A stretch of 64,000 bases of DNA from Lachnospiraceae bacterium (GCA_022791635.1 JAAVZL010000053.1:1-64000), one strand, 5' to 3'; positions 30,505 to 40,223 are shown, counted from the stretch's first letter. Numbers and translations are program-made. Notes: generated by a model not told the origin, from the letters alone.

Positions 30505-32271
30505 TTAATCTGCATCATCCAGCTGCCGCCGCAGATACCGCCCCACCACGCTGGAAAAGTTCATAATATCCCGGATGTAGGCAAAATCCCGGCCAAAGAT
30601 CCGCCGCTCCGCCTGCAAATCCTGCTCCTCTCCCGCAAACACCCCCAGCACGGAAATATCCATGGCACGGATTTTCCGCACCTCTGCCGCAGTGTCCCGC
30701 ACCGCATAATCTCCCGAATAGGGCATGGGATTGCGGCTCCCGGGCCGGTTCACAATAATATCATTGGGCCGCCCGTCGCTTAAGACGATGAGCACCTTGT
30801 GCTCCTCCGGACGTTTCAGCAGACTGTCGGCCGCGGCCCGAATTGCCAGACCGTCCCGGTTGTTGGAGGAGGCATAAAACTCGAAAATTCGCTGATTCGC
30901 CTCCCGGCCCTCATCGTAATCCCGATACCTCTGCATTACCGTGTAATCCCAAAAGGTGCAAAAGCCCATCACCTGATGGGGAATCTCCACGATGCTTAAG
31001 GCCTCACTAATAATAAATCCCTGGAGGGCTACCAGACTCTGGCGCCTCTTCTGGGAGCCGCTGGCATCAATCAGCACATGCACCGCAAAATCCGAGCTGT
31101 CCTTCTTAAGCTCCCGCTCAAAAAGCTTTTTATCCCGGCTCCGCCCTACCTTCCACAGCTTCGTTGGCACGATCTTGCCGTATTCCGAGGGCAAAATCTC
31201 CTGCTCACTGCGGGCAATCAGGGCTCTCCTGAGAGTGTCCGAAAGCTGCTCAATATTTCTTTTGGACACCCGCATACAGTGGCCGTAAGCCTTCAGATTC
31301 TCGGACCGGGCCCGCCTGGCATACTCCGACTGATAATTCTTCTTCACCATCCCGGAGAGAATTCCGTCCGTAAAATAGAGGCTGCAATCCTCGTGGGCTC
31401 CTCTGCAAAGACTTCGGTTCACCCGTTCCTGCTCCGTCTTCGACAAATAGGAGCGGCCGTAATTGAGCTCGATGTAGGAGTACATTTTGTCTGCCGCCTC
31501 CTGATCGATAAGCACCCGTTTCGTTCGAAGCCTCCTTAATTCCTCCTCCTTTGCCCCTTGCTCCTGAAGCTGAGTGGCCGCGTTGGTCACCTGGGAGAGA
31601 TAGCGGTCAAAGTCCTCCTCGTAAGCCTCCTCCTCCAGAAAATCCTGCCACCGAAACTCTCTTAATTCCTCCATGGTTACGGCAAGCACAGTCTCAAGAG
31701 AGCCGTGCCGCTCCTCAAAATGGGGATCCACCAACCAATTATAGAGGGCGTCCACTGTCTTAATCACATCCATGGTATCCGTGGTCTCCCAAAGCTCCCT
31801 TAGCATATCCACAGCCCTGCGAATGCGATCCGGCATGGTCCTTGGCCCCAAAACCGCCTCCTGCATCACCGACAGGCGAATCTGACCGATAAAAGAGGCT
31901 ACCAGCCTAGAAAAATCATACTCCATCAGATCCTCAAAGGCCTTCCTTCGAATCTCCAGAACGCCCAGACGCTCCCGGCCGATTTTTTTGTAAACGGCGC
32001 TGTCCACACAGAGCTGGGCCAGACTGGTAAGAGGCTGCTCCTCCGCCCCATAGTAAAGCTTTTTCATCAGATAGAGACCAAAGGCATTCCGGTCAAAATA
32101 TCTGGAAAAAGCTCCCTGCTTGATGGCGTCATAAAGGGATACGTAGATGGATTTGGAATAAGACAAGGTATCCAACTTCAGATTCAGCTGATAATCCCCA
32201 CTGACAGTCCAGCAAAGATTGCGGAGACGATTTTCAATTTCAAACTGACCAAACTCAAGCTCTTCTTCCAT
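30505..32271 (-). CDS. VWA-domain protein partnered with a MoxR ATPase
   Basis: A 588-residue cytoplasmic protein with a long helical N-terminal part and a C-terminal von Willebrand factor A domain. The MIDAS metal site is visible as VLIDASGS (DxSxS) with later Thr/Asp positions, and the end (LGVFAGEEQDL) fits the NorD/CobT-like class. Proteins of this class pair with MoxR AAA+ ATPases to remodel or metal-load a target enzyme. The gene overlaps the upstream ATPase by 17 bases. No obvious target enzyme is adjacent, so the client is unknown. Confidence 0.85.
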   Translation of the reverse strand: MEEELEFGQFEIENRLRNLCWTVSGDYQLNLKLDTLSYSKSIYVSLYDAIKQGAFSRYFDRNAFGLYLMKKLYYGAEEQPLTSLAQLCVDSAVYKKIGRERLGVLEIRRKAFEDLMEYDFSRLVASFIGQIRLSVMQEAVLGPRTMPDRIRRAVDMLRELWETTDTMDVIKTVDALYNWLVDPHFEERHGSLETVLAVTMEELREFRWQDFLEEEAYEEDFDRYLSQVTNAATQLQEQGAKEEELRRLRTKRVLIDQEAADKMYSYIELNYGRSYLSKTEQERVNRSLCRGAHEDCSLYFTDGILSGMVKKNYQSEYARRARSENLKAYGHCMRVSKRNIEQLSDTLRRALIARSEQEILPSEYGKIVPTKLWKVGRSRDKKLFERELKKDSSDFAVHVLIDASGSQKRRQSLVALQGFIISEALSIVEIPHQVMGFCTFWDYTVMQRYRDYDEGREANQRIFEFYASSNNRDGLAIRAAADSLLKRPEEHKVLIVLSDGRPNDIIVNRPGSRNPMPYSGDYAVRDTAAEVRKIRAMDISVLGVFAGEEQDLQAERRIFGRDFAYIRDIMNFSSVVGRYLRRQLDDAD

Positions 32272-33187
32272 GAAACACCTCTTCTCCCGTCCATTCCTCC
32301 GGGATGCGGGTCATCACAATATCTCCGATGATCTCCTTCTCAAAGATATCAAAGCTCTTATTGGTAATTCCCATAGTAACGGCCTTCCGGGGAGAGATTC
32401 CCTCCCGTATAATCTTAAGGGCGCCAATCATTCCCCGAAGATCCATAGGCTTTGTGGAAATCTCGCTGTTCTGAGCCTTCAACTGCAGATCCAGGAACAG
32501 GCCGGCAAACTGCTTTAAGCCCTCCTCCTTGGCATCGGGAAAATTTTTCTTTAAAATCAGCAGAAGCGTCTCCTCCGTAAGAGGCGGCATATCAATCACC
32601 AGGAAACGGGAAACCAAAGCTTCATTGAGCTCCTTGGTCCCTGCATAGCCGTAATTCATGGTTCCGATAAAGCGTGTGGCCGGATGAAGCTCAATCTTAT
32701 CGTAGCCCGGAACGTCTATGATTCTCCTGTAATCCAGAGTGGCATGGAGAACCGAGACAGCATCGTTTTTGGCCATATTGATCTCGTCAAAAATGCCGAA
32801 GCCTCCGCTTAAGGCACACTGATACACCGGGCCTTTTCGCAGGCGGACCTCATTATCTACAAAGGTGTCCGTACCGATGAGAGCGCTGCTGTCTGTGTTT
32901 ACATGAAAGGAAATATTATAGGAAGGCCGCCGAAAGACAAAAGCCAAATTTTCCGCCAGAATATTCTTTCCCGTAGCCTTGGACCCGCTTAAGAGAACAT
33001 TTTCCCCCTGCAGCAGGGCCGCTATGGCCATCTCCAGGATTTCCTTTCCATAAAAAGGAATGGGCGGCTTAACAATCCGGTTCCTTACCTCCTCCGGGAT
33101 CCAAAAGGCCTCCCGAAATTTTTCCACTTCTCTTATGAGCTTCGGCGATACCTGCTGCTCCTCCAAAAACTGTAAATCCTCTGTCAT
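32255..33187 (-). CDS. MoxR-family AAA+ ATPase
   Basis: A 310-residue AAA+ ATPase of the MoxR/NorQ/CbbQ/GvpN type. Walker A is GSKATGKN (68-75), Walker B is GFGIFDEINMA, a helix-2 insert is present, and a sensor segment TRFIGTMNYGY and an arginine-finger region ALVSRF follow. It forms a two-gene unit with the VWA protein, with overlapping reading frames. The pair is expected to act as a chaperone-like activator. GAGGAAGGG precedes the ATG. Confidence 0.9.
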   Translation of the reverse strand: MTEDLQFLEEQQVSPKLIREVEKFREAFWIPEEVRNRIVKPPIPFYGKEILEMAIAALLQGENVLLSGSKATGKNILAENLAFVFRRPSYNISFHVNTDSSALIGTDTFVDNEVRLRKGPVYQCALSGGFGIFDEINMAKNDAVSVLHATLDYRRIIDVPGYDKIELHPATRFIGTMNYGYAGTKELNEALVSRFLVIDMPPLTEETLLLILKKNFPDAKEEGLKQFAGLFLDLQLKAQNSEISTKPMDLRGMIGALKIIREGISPRKAVTMGITNKSFDIFEKEIIGDIVMTRIPEEWTGEEVFHGRRA

Positions 33188-33250
33188 AATTCCCTTCCTC
33201 TGGGGCTGCCATAAAGTAAGACATCAGCCCCTTTTCCTTATTCTTACTCC

Positions 33251-33964
33251 TTAACCAAGGGTCCGGATATAGGGCACAAGTTCGTCAAAATGGCGAATCT
33301 CCCGATATGCTCCGGCAAAGGCGTCCGCCCCTTCCGGCAGAGCTTTCCCTTTTGGGTTATACCAGACTCCATGCATCCCGCAGGCTATGGCTCCGCAGGT
33401 ATCCTTTTTAAAATTATCTCCCACAAACACACATTCCTCCGGAAGGGCTCCTGCTTTCCGGACGCACAGAGCCATAAAATCCGGATGTGGCTTTTCCACT
33501 CCGGCCTCCTGGCTGGTGACCACGTGGGTAATAAAGGGGGCAAAGCCAAAGGCCTCCAACTTCTCATACTGCATCATCGCCGTCATATCCGTTCCAATCC
33601 CCACGGAGATTCCCATTTTTTTAAGCTCCTCCATACAGGCAATGGCGCCCGGCTCCGGCCCGCTTTCTCGAAGCAGCGTATCCCAGTAGGCGTGATACAT
33701 GGTCTTTACATGAGGAAACAGGGGCTTTCCCCAGTTCTCCAGAAGTGTCTGAAAACGGATGCTCCGGCTGTGAATGGCCGCATTATCCTTCCCCAGGCGC
33801 TCCGCAATTTCCTTATTGCTCCTCTGCACCATTTCCTGAAACTCCTCCCGGCCTACCTGAAACTGCTCGTTCACGTAGCGGTAGAGCTCGTTCATGCCCT
33901 CCTTGTGGCCTTTGTCATAGCTGTAAAGCGTGTTGTCAATATCAAAAATTACTTCTTTTATCAT
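33251..33964 (-). CDS. HAD-superfamily hydrolase (YjjG/phosphoglycolate phosphatase-like)
   Basis: A 237-residue HAD phosphatase: motif I DIDNTLYSYD at residues 6-15, motif II around GTDMTA, motif III Lys in the VEKPHPDF segment, and motif IV VFVGDNFKKD. The alpha-helical cap between motifs I and II is of the class found in nucleotidases and small-molecule phosphatases; the substrate cannot be named. The start is the ATG at 33964 behind GAGGATGG. The upstream reading frame passes through repeat element A, which lies between this gene and hemW. Confidence 0.87.
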   Translation of the reverse strand: MIKEVIFDIDNTLYSYDKGHKEGMNELYRYVNEQFQVGREEFQEMVQRSNKEIAERLGKDNAAIHSRSIRFQTLLENWGKPLFPHVKTMYHAYWDTLLRESGPEPGAIACMEELKKMGISVGIGTDMTAMMQYEKLEAFGFAPFITHVVTSQEAGVEKPHPDFMALCVRKAGALPEECVFVGDNFKKDTCGAIACGMHGVWYNPKGKALPEGADAFAGAYREIRHFDELVPYIRTLG

Positions 33965-33974
33965 TATCCATCCT

Positions 33975-34096
33975 CTATTCCAGTTCCGCAAACCCTTGCT
34001 CAGCACCCACTTTAGAGAAGAATTTCCAGTCACAGATACGTGTGCCTGTAAATCCTTCTGGGCGCTTCTCAAGGCATTGCTGTTTCCAGTTCCGCA
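33975..34096. repeat. Interspersed repeat element, copy A
   Basis: About 122 bases bounded at both ends by the direct repeat TTCCAGTTCCGCA. Copy B at 39620-39745 has the same boundaries and aligns through the interior (GAAG-ATTTCC-GTCACA-AT-C-TGTGCC-GTAAAT-CTTCTGG). Copy A exactly fills the gap between hemW and the HAD gene. No terminal inverted repeats or coding capacity are evident. Confidence 0.75.
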
Positions 34097-34100
34097 ATCC

Positions 34101-35231
34101 CTACAAAAACTCCGCCAGCGCATAATTGCTCACATCAAACCCAAGATCCGTCAGGCGCACACACCCCTCCTCCCAAAGCAAAAGTCCCTGCTGCCTAAGC
34201 CTTGCAAACACATCCTCATAAGCTTCCAGAAGCTCCCCGGTAAGCTTCACCCCTTCTGTCTTTCGAAGCCCAAGAAACATCGTCTCCTCCAGCTCCTCCC
34301 GACGGGTAAGCCTCTCTGCCTCCTGTGCTTTCGTATCCCCGGCCAAATATTCGGAAAGACTCCGGGAATTGCGAAAGCGTACACCGTCCACAAGGGAAGC
34401 CGCCCCCAGTCCCAGTCCCAGATAATCCCGTCTCTCCCAATAGCCCAGATTGTGACGGCAGGCAAAGCCCGGCCTTGCATAGTTGGAGATCTCATACCGC
34501 TCATACCCCACCGCCTTCAAAATGTCCCTGGTGTCGTAATACATCTGCCGCTCCGCATCCTCGTCAGGGAGAAGCTTCTCCAGCTGCCCTCCCGGCCCGT
34601 AGCGCTCATAGAAGGGCGTCCCCTCCTCCACCATCAGGCTGTAGGCCGAAATATGCTCCGGCCCAAGGGACAGAACCTTTTGCAGGGTACTCTTCCAGCT
34701 CTCCCGGGTCTGCCCCGGAAGGGCGGACATCAGATCCACATTCAGATTGTGAAAGCCCATCTCCCGGGCCAGAGAATAGCCCTCCAGAAATTCCTCATAA
34801 GTGTGAATCCGTCCAAGAAGCGCAAGCTCTTCATTATCCGCAGACTGAAGTCCCAGACTTAACCGGTTTACGCCCGCTCTCTGATAAGCCAAAAGCTTGT
34901 CCCGGGTTAAGGTTCCCGGATTACACTCAACGGTAATCTCCCCATCCTCCTTAAGGCAAAAGCAGCCTCTTACTTCCTCAAGAATTCCCTCCAGCTGCAC
35001 TCCCGCAAGAAGCGACGGAGTCCCTCCTCCAAAGAACACTGAGGTAACCATCCGTCCCTCACCAATCCCCTGTTTCCTCCGGATCTCCTCTTTTAAAGCC
35101 TCCACATAACAGGCACGCACCTCTTCCCCAGCCGGAGCCGACAAAAAATCACAGTAAGCACATTTTCGAACACAAAAAGGAATATGAAGATAAAGCATAA
35201 GCTCCGTTTGTCTCTCTTCCCTTATCCCCAC
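34101..35231 (-). CDS. hemW: HemW-like radical SAM protein (heme chaperone / coproporphyrinogen oxidase-like)
   Basis: A radical SAM protein with the CxxxCxYC cluster motif (HIPFCVRKCAYCDF), the GGGTPS motif and a C-terminal HemN-type domain. Family members once called oxygen-independent coproporphyrinogen oxidase are now mostly viewed as heme-trafficking proteins. I chose the GTG at 35231 because GGAGG sits 8 bases upstream; the ATG at 35246 would place that site inside the gene. It lies just after lepA, an order conserved in Firmicutes, where hrcA usually follows. Here hrcA is about 25 kb away. Confidence 0.93.
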   Translation of the reverse strand: MGIREERQTELMLYLHIPFCVRKCAYCDFLSAPAGEEVRACYVEALKEEIRRKQGIGEGRMVTSVFFGGGTPSLLAGVQLEGILEEVRGCFCLKEDGEITVECNPGTLTRDKLLAYQRAGVNRLSLGLQSADNEELALLGRIHTYEEFLEGYSLAREMGFHNLNVDLMSALPGQTRESWKSTLQKVLSLGPEHISAYSLMVEEGTPFYERYGPGGQLEKLLPDEDAERQMYYDTRDILKAVGYERYEISNYARPGFACRHNLGYWERRDYLGLGLGAASLVDGVRFRNSRSLSEYLAGDTKAQEAERLTRREELEETMFLGLRKTEGVKLTGELLEAYEDVFARLRQQGLLLWEEGCVRLTDLGFDVSNYALAEFL

Positions 35232-35276
35232 TGCCCTTTCCTCCATTCCGCGTATTCGCCCGAAGCTTTAAATCCG

Positions 35277-37091
35277 CTATTTATCATCCAGCTTCAGCAC
35301 ACTCATAAAGGCCTTCTGGGGAATCTCCACATTTCCAATCTGGCGCATGCGCTTCTTTCCTTCCTTCTGCTTTTCCAGAAGCTTCTTCTTCCGGGTAATG
35401 TCTCCGCCATAGCACTTGGCAAGCACATCCTTGCGCATGGCCTTCACCGTCTCCCGAGCAATGATCTTGCTGCCCACCGCCGCCTGAATGGGAATCTCGA
35501 AAAGATGCCTCGGAATCTCCTCCTTCAGCTTCTCACACATTTTCCGTCCCCGCTCATAGGCCGTGCTGCTGTGAACAATAAAGGACAGGGCGTCCACCTC
35601 TTCCTTATTAATGAGAATATCCAGCTTCACCAGCTCCGCCTGCACATACCCTTTCATATCATAATCAAAAGAAGCATACCCCCGTGACCGGGACTTAAGG
35701 GCATCAAAGAAATCATAAATAATCTCATTCAGAGGAAGCTCATACTTAAGAAGCGCCCGGGTTTCCTCCATATACTCCATCCCCAGATAAATCCCCCGCC
35801 GCTCCTGGCAAAGCTCCATAATGGAACCGATAAACTCCGTGGTCACCATAATCTCCGCGCTGACCATAGGCTCCTCCATATATTCAATCTCCGCCGGATC
35901 CGGAAGATTCGAAGGATTCGTAAGCTCAACAACCTCCCCATTGGTCCGATGGACCTTATAAATAACCCCGGGAGCCGTCGTCACCAGATCAAGCCCATAC
36001 TCCCGCTCCAGCCGCTCCTGAATGATCTCCAAATGAAGAAGCCCCAGAAATCCACAGCGAAATCCAAACCCCAATGCAATGGAGGTCTCCGGTTCAAACT
36101 GCAGCGAAGCGTCGTTAAGCTTAAGCTTCTCCAAAGCATCCCGCAAATCCGGATACTTGGCCCCATCCGCCGGATACATACCGCAGTACACCATAGGCAG
36201 CACCTTCTTATATCCCGGCAGCGGCTCCTCGCAGGGCTTCTCCCGATTGGTAATCGTATCTCCCACCCGCGTATCCTTCACATTCTTAATGCTGGCCGTA
36301 AGATACCCAACCATCCCCGCAGACAGCTCCTCACAGGGAATAAACTGCCCCGCGCCAAAGTAACCAACCTCCACCACGTCCGCCTCAGCCCCTGTAGCCA
36401 TCATCCGAATGGGCGTCCCCCGCTTCACCGTCCCTTCCTTAATCCGGCAAAACACAATCACCCCCTTATAAGAATCATAAAGAGAGTCAAAAATCAAAGC
36501 CTGAAGCGGCGCCTCCGGATCCCCCGTGGGCGCCGGAATCCGCTCCACAATGGCCTCCAGCACATCCTCCACATTCTGCCCGGTCTTGGCGGAAATCTGC
36601 GGAGCATCCTGGGCCTCAATCCCAATCACATCCTCAATCTCATCAATCACCCGCTGCGGCTCTGCACTGGGCAAGTCAATCTTATTGATCACCGGCAGCA
36701 CATCCAGATCATGATCCAAAGCCAAATACACATTGGCCAAAGTCTGCGCCTCAATCCCCTGAGCCGCATCCACCACCAAAATCGCCCCGTCACAGGCCGC
36801 CAGACTCCTGGACACCTCATAATTAAAATCCACATGCCCCGGCGTATCAATCAAATTAAAAATATACTCCTCCCCATTTCGTGCCTTATACACCGTGCGC
36901 ACCGTCTGAGCCTTAATCGTAATCCCCCGCTCCCGCTCCAGCTCCATATTGTCCAACACCTGAGCCTGCATCTCCCGGCTGGTCAAAAGCCCCGTCATCT
37001 CAATAATCCGATCCGCCAAAGTCGATTTCCCATGATCAATATGCGCAATAATCGAAAAATTCCGTATCCTACTCTGCTCCACAGACGCCAT
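35277..37091 (-). CDS. lepA: Elongation factor 4 (LepA)
   Basis: A translational GTPase that acts on stalled or mistranslocated ribosomes. Motifs are G1 [10 protein letters not shown]2 in [13 protein letters not shown]3 DTPGHVDF and G4 NKID. The EF-G-like domains follow, then the LepA-specific C-terminal domain ([22 protein letters not shown]). It is 604 residues, with the ATG at 37091 behind GGAGGAG. Nearby order spoIIP-lepA-hemW is normal, but a 213-base palindromic element separates it from spoIIP. Confidence 0.98.
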   Translation of the reverse strand: MASVEQSRIRNFSIIAHIDHGKSTLADRIIEMTGLLTSREMQAQVLDNMELERERGITIKAQTVRTVYKARNGEEYIFNLIDTPGHVDFNYEVSRSLAACDGAILVVDAAQGIEAQTLANVYLALDHDLDVLPVINKIDLPSAEPQRVIDEIEDVIGIEAQDAPQISAKTGQNVEDVLEAIVERIPAPTGDPEAPLQALIFDSLYDSYKGVIVFCRIKEGTVKRGTPIRMMATGAEADVVEVGYFGAGQFIPCEELSAGMVGYLTASIKNVKDTRVGDTITNREKPCEEPLPGYKKVLPMVYCGMYPADGAKYPDLRDALEKLKLNDASLQFEPETSIALGFGFRCGFLGLLHLEIIQERLEREYGLDLVTTAPGVIYKVHRTNGEVVELTNPSNLPDPAEIEYMEEPMVSAEIMVTTEFIGSIMELCQERRGIYLGMEYMEETRALLKYELPLNEIIYDFFDALKSRSRGYASFDYDMKGYVQAELVKLDILINKEEVDALSFIVHSSTAYERGRKMCEKLKEEIPRHLFEIPIQAAVGSKIIARETVKAMRKDVLAKCYGGDITRKKKLLEKQKEGKKRMRQIGNVEIPQKAFMSVLKLDDK

Positions 37092-37150
37092 CAAAACTCC
37101 TCCGTACCTCTAAACTTGTATACCAACCGCCCCTATCGGCAAAGATCCCA

Positions 37151-37363
37151 GGCAAGGCTGCCGCGAAATAAGACAGCCGTCATTTCCGATATCCGGTGTC
37201 CGGCTGTTCACGCACATCCTGTCTGATATTGGCGGACAAACGCCAAAGCCTCCCATAACCAACGCAGACACCGTTCGTCCGACAAGAGCAGACAGGATGT
37301 ACGCGAACCGTCCGAACACAGGATATGGAAATGACGGCTGCCTTATCTCGCGGCAGCCTTGCC
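37151..37363. repeat. Long imperfect palindromic element, copy 2
   Basis: The outer arms 37151-37194 and 37321-37363 are complementary except for two G-U-type mismatches and one indel. Inner segments (about 37195-37245 and 37270-37320) are also mutually complementary. Sequence and plan match copy 1 at 3397-3662. Both copies lie in short intergenic gaps after minus-strand genes, here between spoIIP and lepA. It encodes nothing recognisable. Confidence 0.75.
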
Positions 37364-37428
37364 GTCCGCGTCCGTCCCCTACCAATCGAAGCTAGTATAG
37401 CATAAACAAGAAAAAATGTAAAATTATT

Positions 37429-38703
37429 TTACTCCTCTATCATCCCTCCCCTAAGCACTTCATTCAACACAAACGCCAACGGCTCCATCGCATTCATCAT
37501 CTCCTCCAGCGTATTCGTCTGAGCCCCCGCCTCCACCAAAAGAGATTTCGGCCTAAGATGCAGATTATACCGCAGGCTCTTCAGATAAATCTTCCTGCTG
37601 ACCCCCGGATAATACTTCTCACAAGCCAATTTCAGCTGCAAAGACAAGGCAAGATTATCCTCAATATAAGGATTCGGCAAATAGTCAATCACCCCATTGC
37701 GCTTACTATAGCTCAACCCATTAAAAAACATAAACTGAGCCGTAGGCTTCCCATTCACCTCCGTCACCAAATGCGTCCCCTCCTTCACCCCGTCCCGGTG
37801 AAGATCAATAACAACCTCAATCGAAGGATTCTCATCCAAAATCTGCTGTACCTCCTCCTCCGCCAGGGCATAGGCCCGGTTTCGGTCCAGCTTCCCGTCA
37901 ATAAAATCATAAACATTTTTATTATGTATCACCTGATAGCCATATGTATTCGTAAGAAGCTCCGCCAGATAATCTCCCACCCCCACAATGGTAGTGCTGT
38001 TATCTCCGGCCACAGAATCCACAAATCCCTCCTGAGAATGGGTATGATAAATCAGAATCTGCGGCCCACCGTCTCCATTCTGTATCCGCATATCCTTCTC
38101 CAAAAGCCGACCTGCATTTAACACCTCACTGCTGATATCCGTATTATTTTCCACGATATAAAAATTGTTTCTCAAAAAATCAAAATCCGAGAGCTGATCC
38201 AGGGTATACTCCACCCCCACAGCCTCCAGCGCCGGCTGTGGGAGCGTCTTTTGCTCCTGCTCATAAGACGCCTTAAGATTCTCCTCCTCCATCCGCTCCG
38301 CAAGGTCAAAGGCCTCTCCCGTACGCTCGTCAATCTCATTTTCATCGTGGACTCCGCCCTCCACCAGAATGTCATAGGTTGCCTGACTCTCAATCTCCGT
38401 CTCATAAATCTCTTTCTCATCCAGAAAAGAATACATCGGAAAAATTCCCACTGCCTTTCGAAGAACAAACTCTTCCAAGCTGTAGGACAGCTCCCGGTCA
38501 CCTGCCAGAAAGGAAAAGCCCGGATAAAGGGCCCTCTCTGCCGCTCGTGTAAGGCTTCCCTCTCCATTGCGAAGCACCCGCACACAAGCATAGGCAGCCT
38601 TTGCAAAAGACTGCCCCTTCACCCCATATCCAAGAATATAGATTCCCAGTATTCCAATGATTCCCCAAACAATCCCATTCAGTATCCTGTGCAGACGGCT
38701 CAT
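37429..38703 (-). CDS. spoIIP: Stage II sporulation protein P
   Basis: SpoIIP is a peptidoglycan amidase/endopeptidase of the SpoIIDMP complex that thins septal wall and drives engulfment. The 424-residue protein has an N-terminal membrane anchor (IVWGIIGILGIYILGYGV), a variable stalk, and the amidase domain with the zinc-ligand motif LIYHTHSQEGF and later VIDLHRDG and LLVEAGAQTNTLEE. It is anchored outside the membrane in the mother cell. It follows gpr by about 50 bases, the usual neighbour order, and should be expressed from sporulation-specific promoters. Confidence 0.96.
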   Translation of the reverse strand: MSRLHRILNGIVWGIIGILGIYILGYGVKGQSFAKAAYACVRVLRNGEGSLTRAAERALYPGFSFLAGDRELSYSLEEFVLRKAVGIFPMYSFLDEKEIYETEIESQATYDILVEGGVHDENEIDERTGEAFDLAERMEEENLKASYEQEQKTLPQPALEAVGVEYTLDQLSDFDFLRNNFYIVENNTDISSEVLNAGRLLEKDMRIQNGDGGPQILIYHTHSQEGFVDSVAGDNSTTIVGVGDYLAELLTNTYGYQVIHNKNVYDFIDGKLDRNRAYALAEEEVQQILDENPSIEVVIDLHRDGVKEGTHLVTEVNGKPTAQFMFFNGLSYSKRNGVIDYLPNPYIEDNLALSLQLKLACEKYYPGVSRKIYLKSLRYNLHLRPKSLLVEAGAQTNTLEEMMNAMEPLAFVLNEVLRGGMIEE

Positions 38704-38750
38704 TTCCCATCACTCCATATTCTCTTTATTATATTCCAAGAGAGACGGCC

Positions 38751-39608
38751 TTATGCAAGAGCAATATTAAGAGCCTCGGAAATGGTGTAGCTTAACCGCC
38801 TTATGGTCTCGTCAATATCCTTAGGCGTCACAAACATTCCGTTCAGATTGGGAGAAATGGCATTTCGATCTCCTGTGGCATCATAAATAATGGTAGCCGC
38901 ATCCACCACCGTGGGAACTCCGATGGCCACAATGGGCACGCCTAAGCTCTCCTTTGTCAGACTGTTTCGATGATTTCCCACGCCAGAGCCCGGATGAATG
39001 CCCGCGTCTGAAAGCTGTATGGTCCGATTCAGACGCTTAGTGCTCCTGGCCGCCAGAGCATCGATAGCTACCACCACATCCGGCTGGGTTTCATCTATGA
39101 TTCCCTTGATGATCTCAAAGGTTTCCATCCCCGTCTGGGCCATGACCCCGGGAACGATTCCGCTTACCAGGTGCACCTTCTCCTTTCCGAGTGCGGCTTT
39201 TCCGTACTCCCGCACCACATGACGGGTGATCAGTAAGTGATTCACCGCCTCCGGTCCCAGGGCGTCCGGAGTCACCTCCCGATTTCCAAGCCCCACCACA
39301 AGCACCGATTTCTCCTCCTCTGTACCCAGAAGACTTTTTAGCTCCTCCGCCAGCTTCCTTGATACCTCCCTGTGATATCCCTCATCCGGATCCGAAAGCC
39401 TGGGCGCCTCCAGGGTCAGGTAGGTGCCCACCGGCTTCCCCATGGCCCGGGCGCCGTTTTCCGTCTCAATGCATACTCTTGTGATGCGGATATCCCGCTC
39501 CTCGTCGTAGGTCTCCTCAATGGCTACCCCGCGAATCTCTACGCCGTCCTCCTCAAAGCTCTCTCTGGCCTCCAAAGCCAAATCCGTTCGTATCTGAAAT
39601 CGCTCCAT
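38751..39608 (-). CDS. gpr: GPR endopeptidase (germination protease)
   Basis: GPR degrades small acid-soluble spore proteins during germination and is made as a zymogen in the forespore. The 285-residue protein begins RTDLALEARE, where the family's propeptide cleavage region lies. It carries VVGLGN, TPDALGPEAVNHLLITRH and GIVPGVMAQTGMET, all family hallmarks. GPR is an atypical aspartic-type protease. It is the first gene of the gpr-spoIIP pair and is divergent from rpsT, with repeat element B between. Confidence 0.97.
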   Translation of the reverse strand: MERFQIRTDLALEARESFEEDGVEIRGVAIEETYDEERDIRITRVCIETENGARAMGKPVGTYLTLEAPRLSDPDEGYHREVSRKLAEELKSLLGTEEEKSVLVVGLGNREVTPDALGPEAVNHLLITRHVVREYGKAALGKEKVHLVSGIVPGVMAQTGMETFEIIKGIIDETQPDVVVAIDALAARSTKRLNRTIQLSDAGIHPGSGVGNHRNSLTKESLGVPIVAIGVPTVVDAATIIYDATGDRNAISPNLNGMFVTPKDIDETIRRLSYTISEALNIALA

Positions 39609-39619
39609 TCCTCGTTCTC

Positions 39620-39745
39620 CTATTCTAGTTCCGCAGACCTCTTCCGGTACCCTTTATATAGAAGTATTTCCGGTCACAAATGCATGTGCCCGTAAATTCT
39701 TCTGGCACTGTTCAGATGCCTGCTGATTCCAGTTCCGCAGTGCGC
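39620..39745. repeat. Interspersed repeat element, copy B
   Basis: It has the same plan as copy A at 33975-34096: end motifs TTCTAGTTCCGCA and TTCCAGTTCCGCA in direct orientation about 110 bases apart, and a shared interior. A lone copy of the end motif in inverse orientation (TTGCGGAACTGGAAT, 8883-8897) is also present in the clpB leader, and a partial one lies at 30303-30313. Confidence 0.72.
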
Positions 39746-39794
39746 GAACCCTTGCTGTTTTTACTATTTTTCCATTATTTTTGGGAAATATGTA

Positions 39795-39823
39795 TTGACA
39801 GAATGCCATTCCTGACATAAAAT
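39795..39823 (+). promoter_or_regulatory. Promoter of rpsT
   Basis: A perfect TTGACA (39795-39800), a 17-base spacer and TAAAAT (39818-39823) lie about 125 bases before rpsT. The leader after it contains GTTTGG/CCAAAC (around 39834-39851) and ACATG/CATGT pairings that could be an autoregulatory S20 leader; that last point is inferred. Confidence 0.8.
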
Positions 39824-39949
39824 AAATGAGTATGTTTGGATGAGCCAAACAGTGACATGTTTTGGTAAGACGTCCGTGTCCGGCTTTCACAGAGCATGTA
39901 CAGATAAATGTAAGATAAAGATGAAATCAATAATTTGGAGGTGTACGGG

Positions 39950-40213
39950 TTGGCTAATATCAAGTCTGCAAAGAAAAGAATTTTAGTAGCCGAGACAAGA
40001 GCCGCAAGAAACAAGGCCATTAAGTCTGAGGTGAAGACCGCCATCAAGAAGGTGGATGCTGCCATTGCTGCAAAGGATGTAGAGGCTGCAAAGGCAAATC
40101 TTAAGGCTGCCATCGCAACCATGAGCAAGGCAACTTCAAAGGGAGTGTATCACAAGAATACGACTTCCAGAAAGATCTCTCGTTTAACCAAGGCTGTAAA
40201 CAGCATCGCATAA
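39950..40213 (+). CDS. rpsT: 30S ribosomal protein S20
   Basis: A small basic ribosomal protein that binds 16S rRNA. It is 87 residues starting MANIKSAKKRI, with an Ala/Lys-rich helical body and the ending VYHKNTTSRKISRLTKAVNS. The start codon is TTG at 39950, with GGAGGT 7 bases upstream. A non-AUG start is known for S20 in other bacteria and is tied to autoregulation there. The gene is divergent from gpr and followed by a strong terminator. Confidence 0.97.
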   Translation: MANIKSAKKRILVAETRAARNKAIKSEVKTAIKKVDAAIAAKDVEAAKANLKAAIATMSKATSKGVYHKNTTSRKISRLTKAVNSIA

Positions 40214-40223
40214 ATCAGAGAAC

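Noticed and set aside
30505..33187. Gas-vesicle (GvpN) or nitric-oxide reductase (NorQD) operon
   Set aside because: Only the generic MoxR and VWA partners are present; no gvp or nor structural gene is nearby.
35949..37226. 425-codon open frame on the plus strand over lepA
   Set aside because: It is a shadow of lepA; its composition (many Asn, His, Ile, Arg) comes from the G/C-rich third codon positions of the true gene.
39654..39890. 78-codon frame next to rpsT
   Set aside because: It reads through repeat element B and shares its peptide only with a frame across element A, so similarity is due to the repeat DNA.
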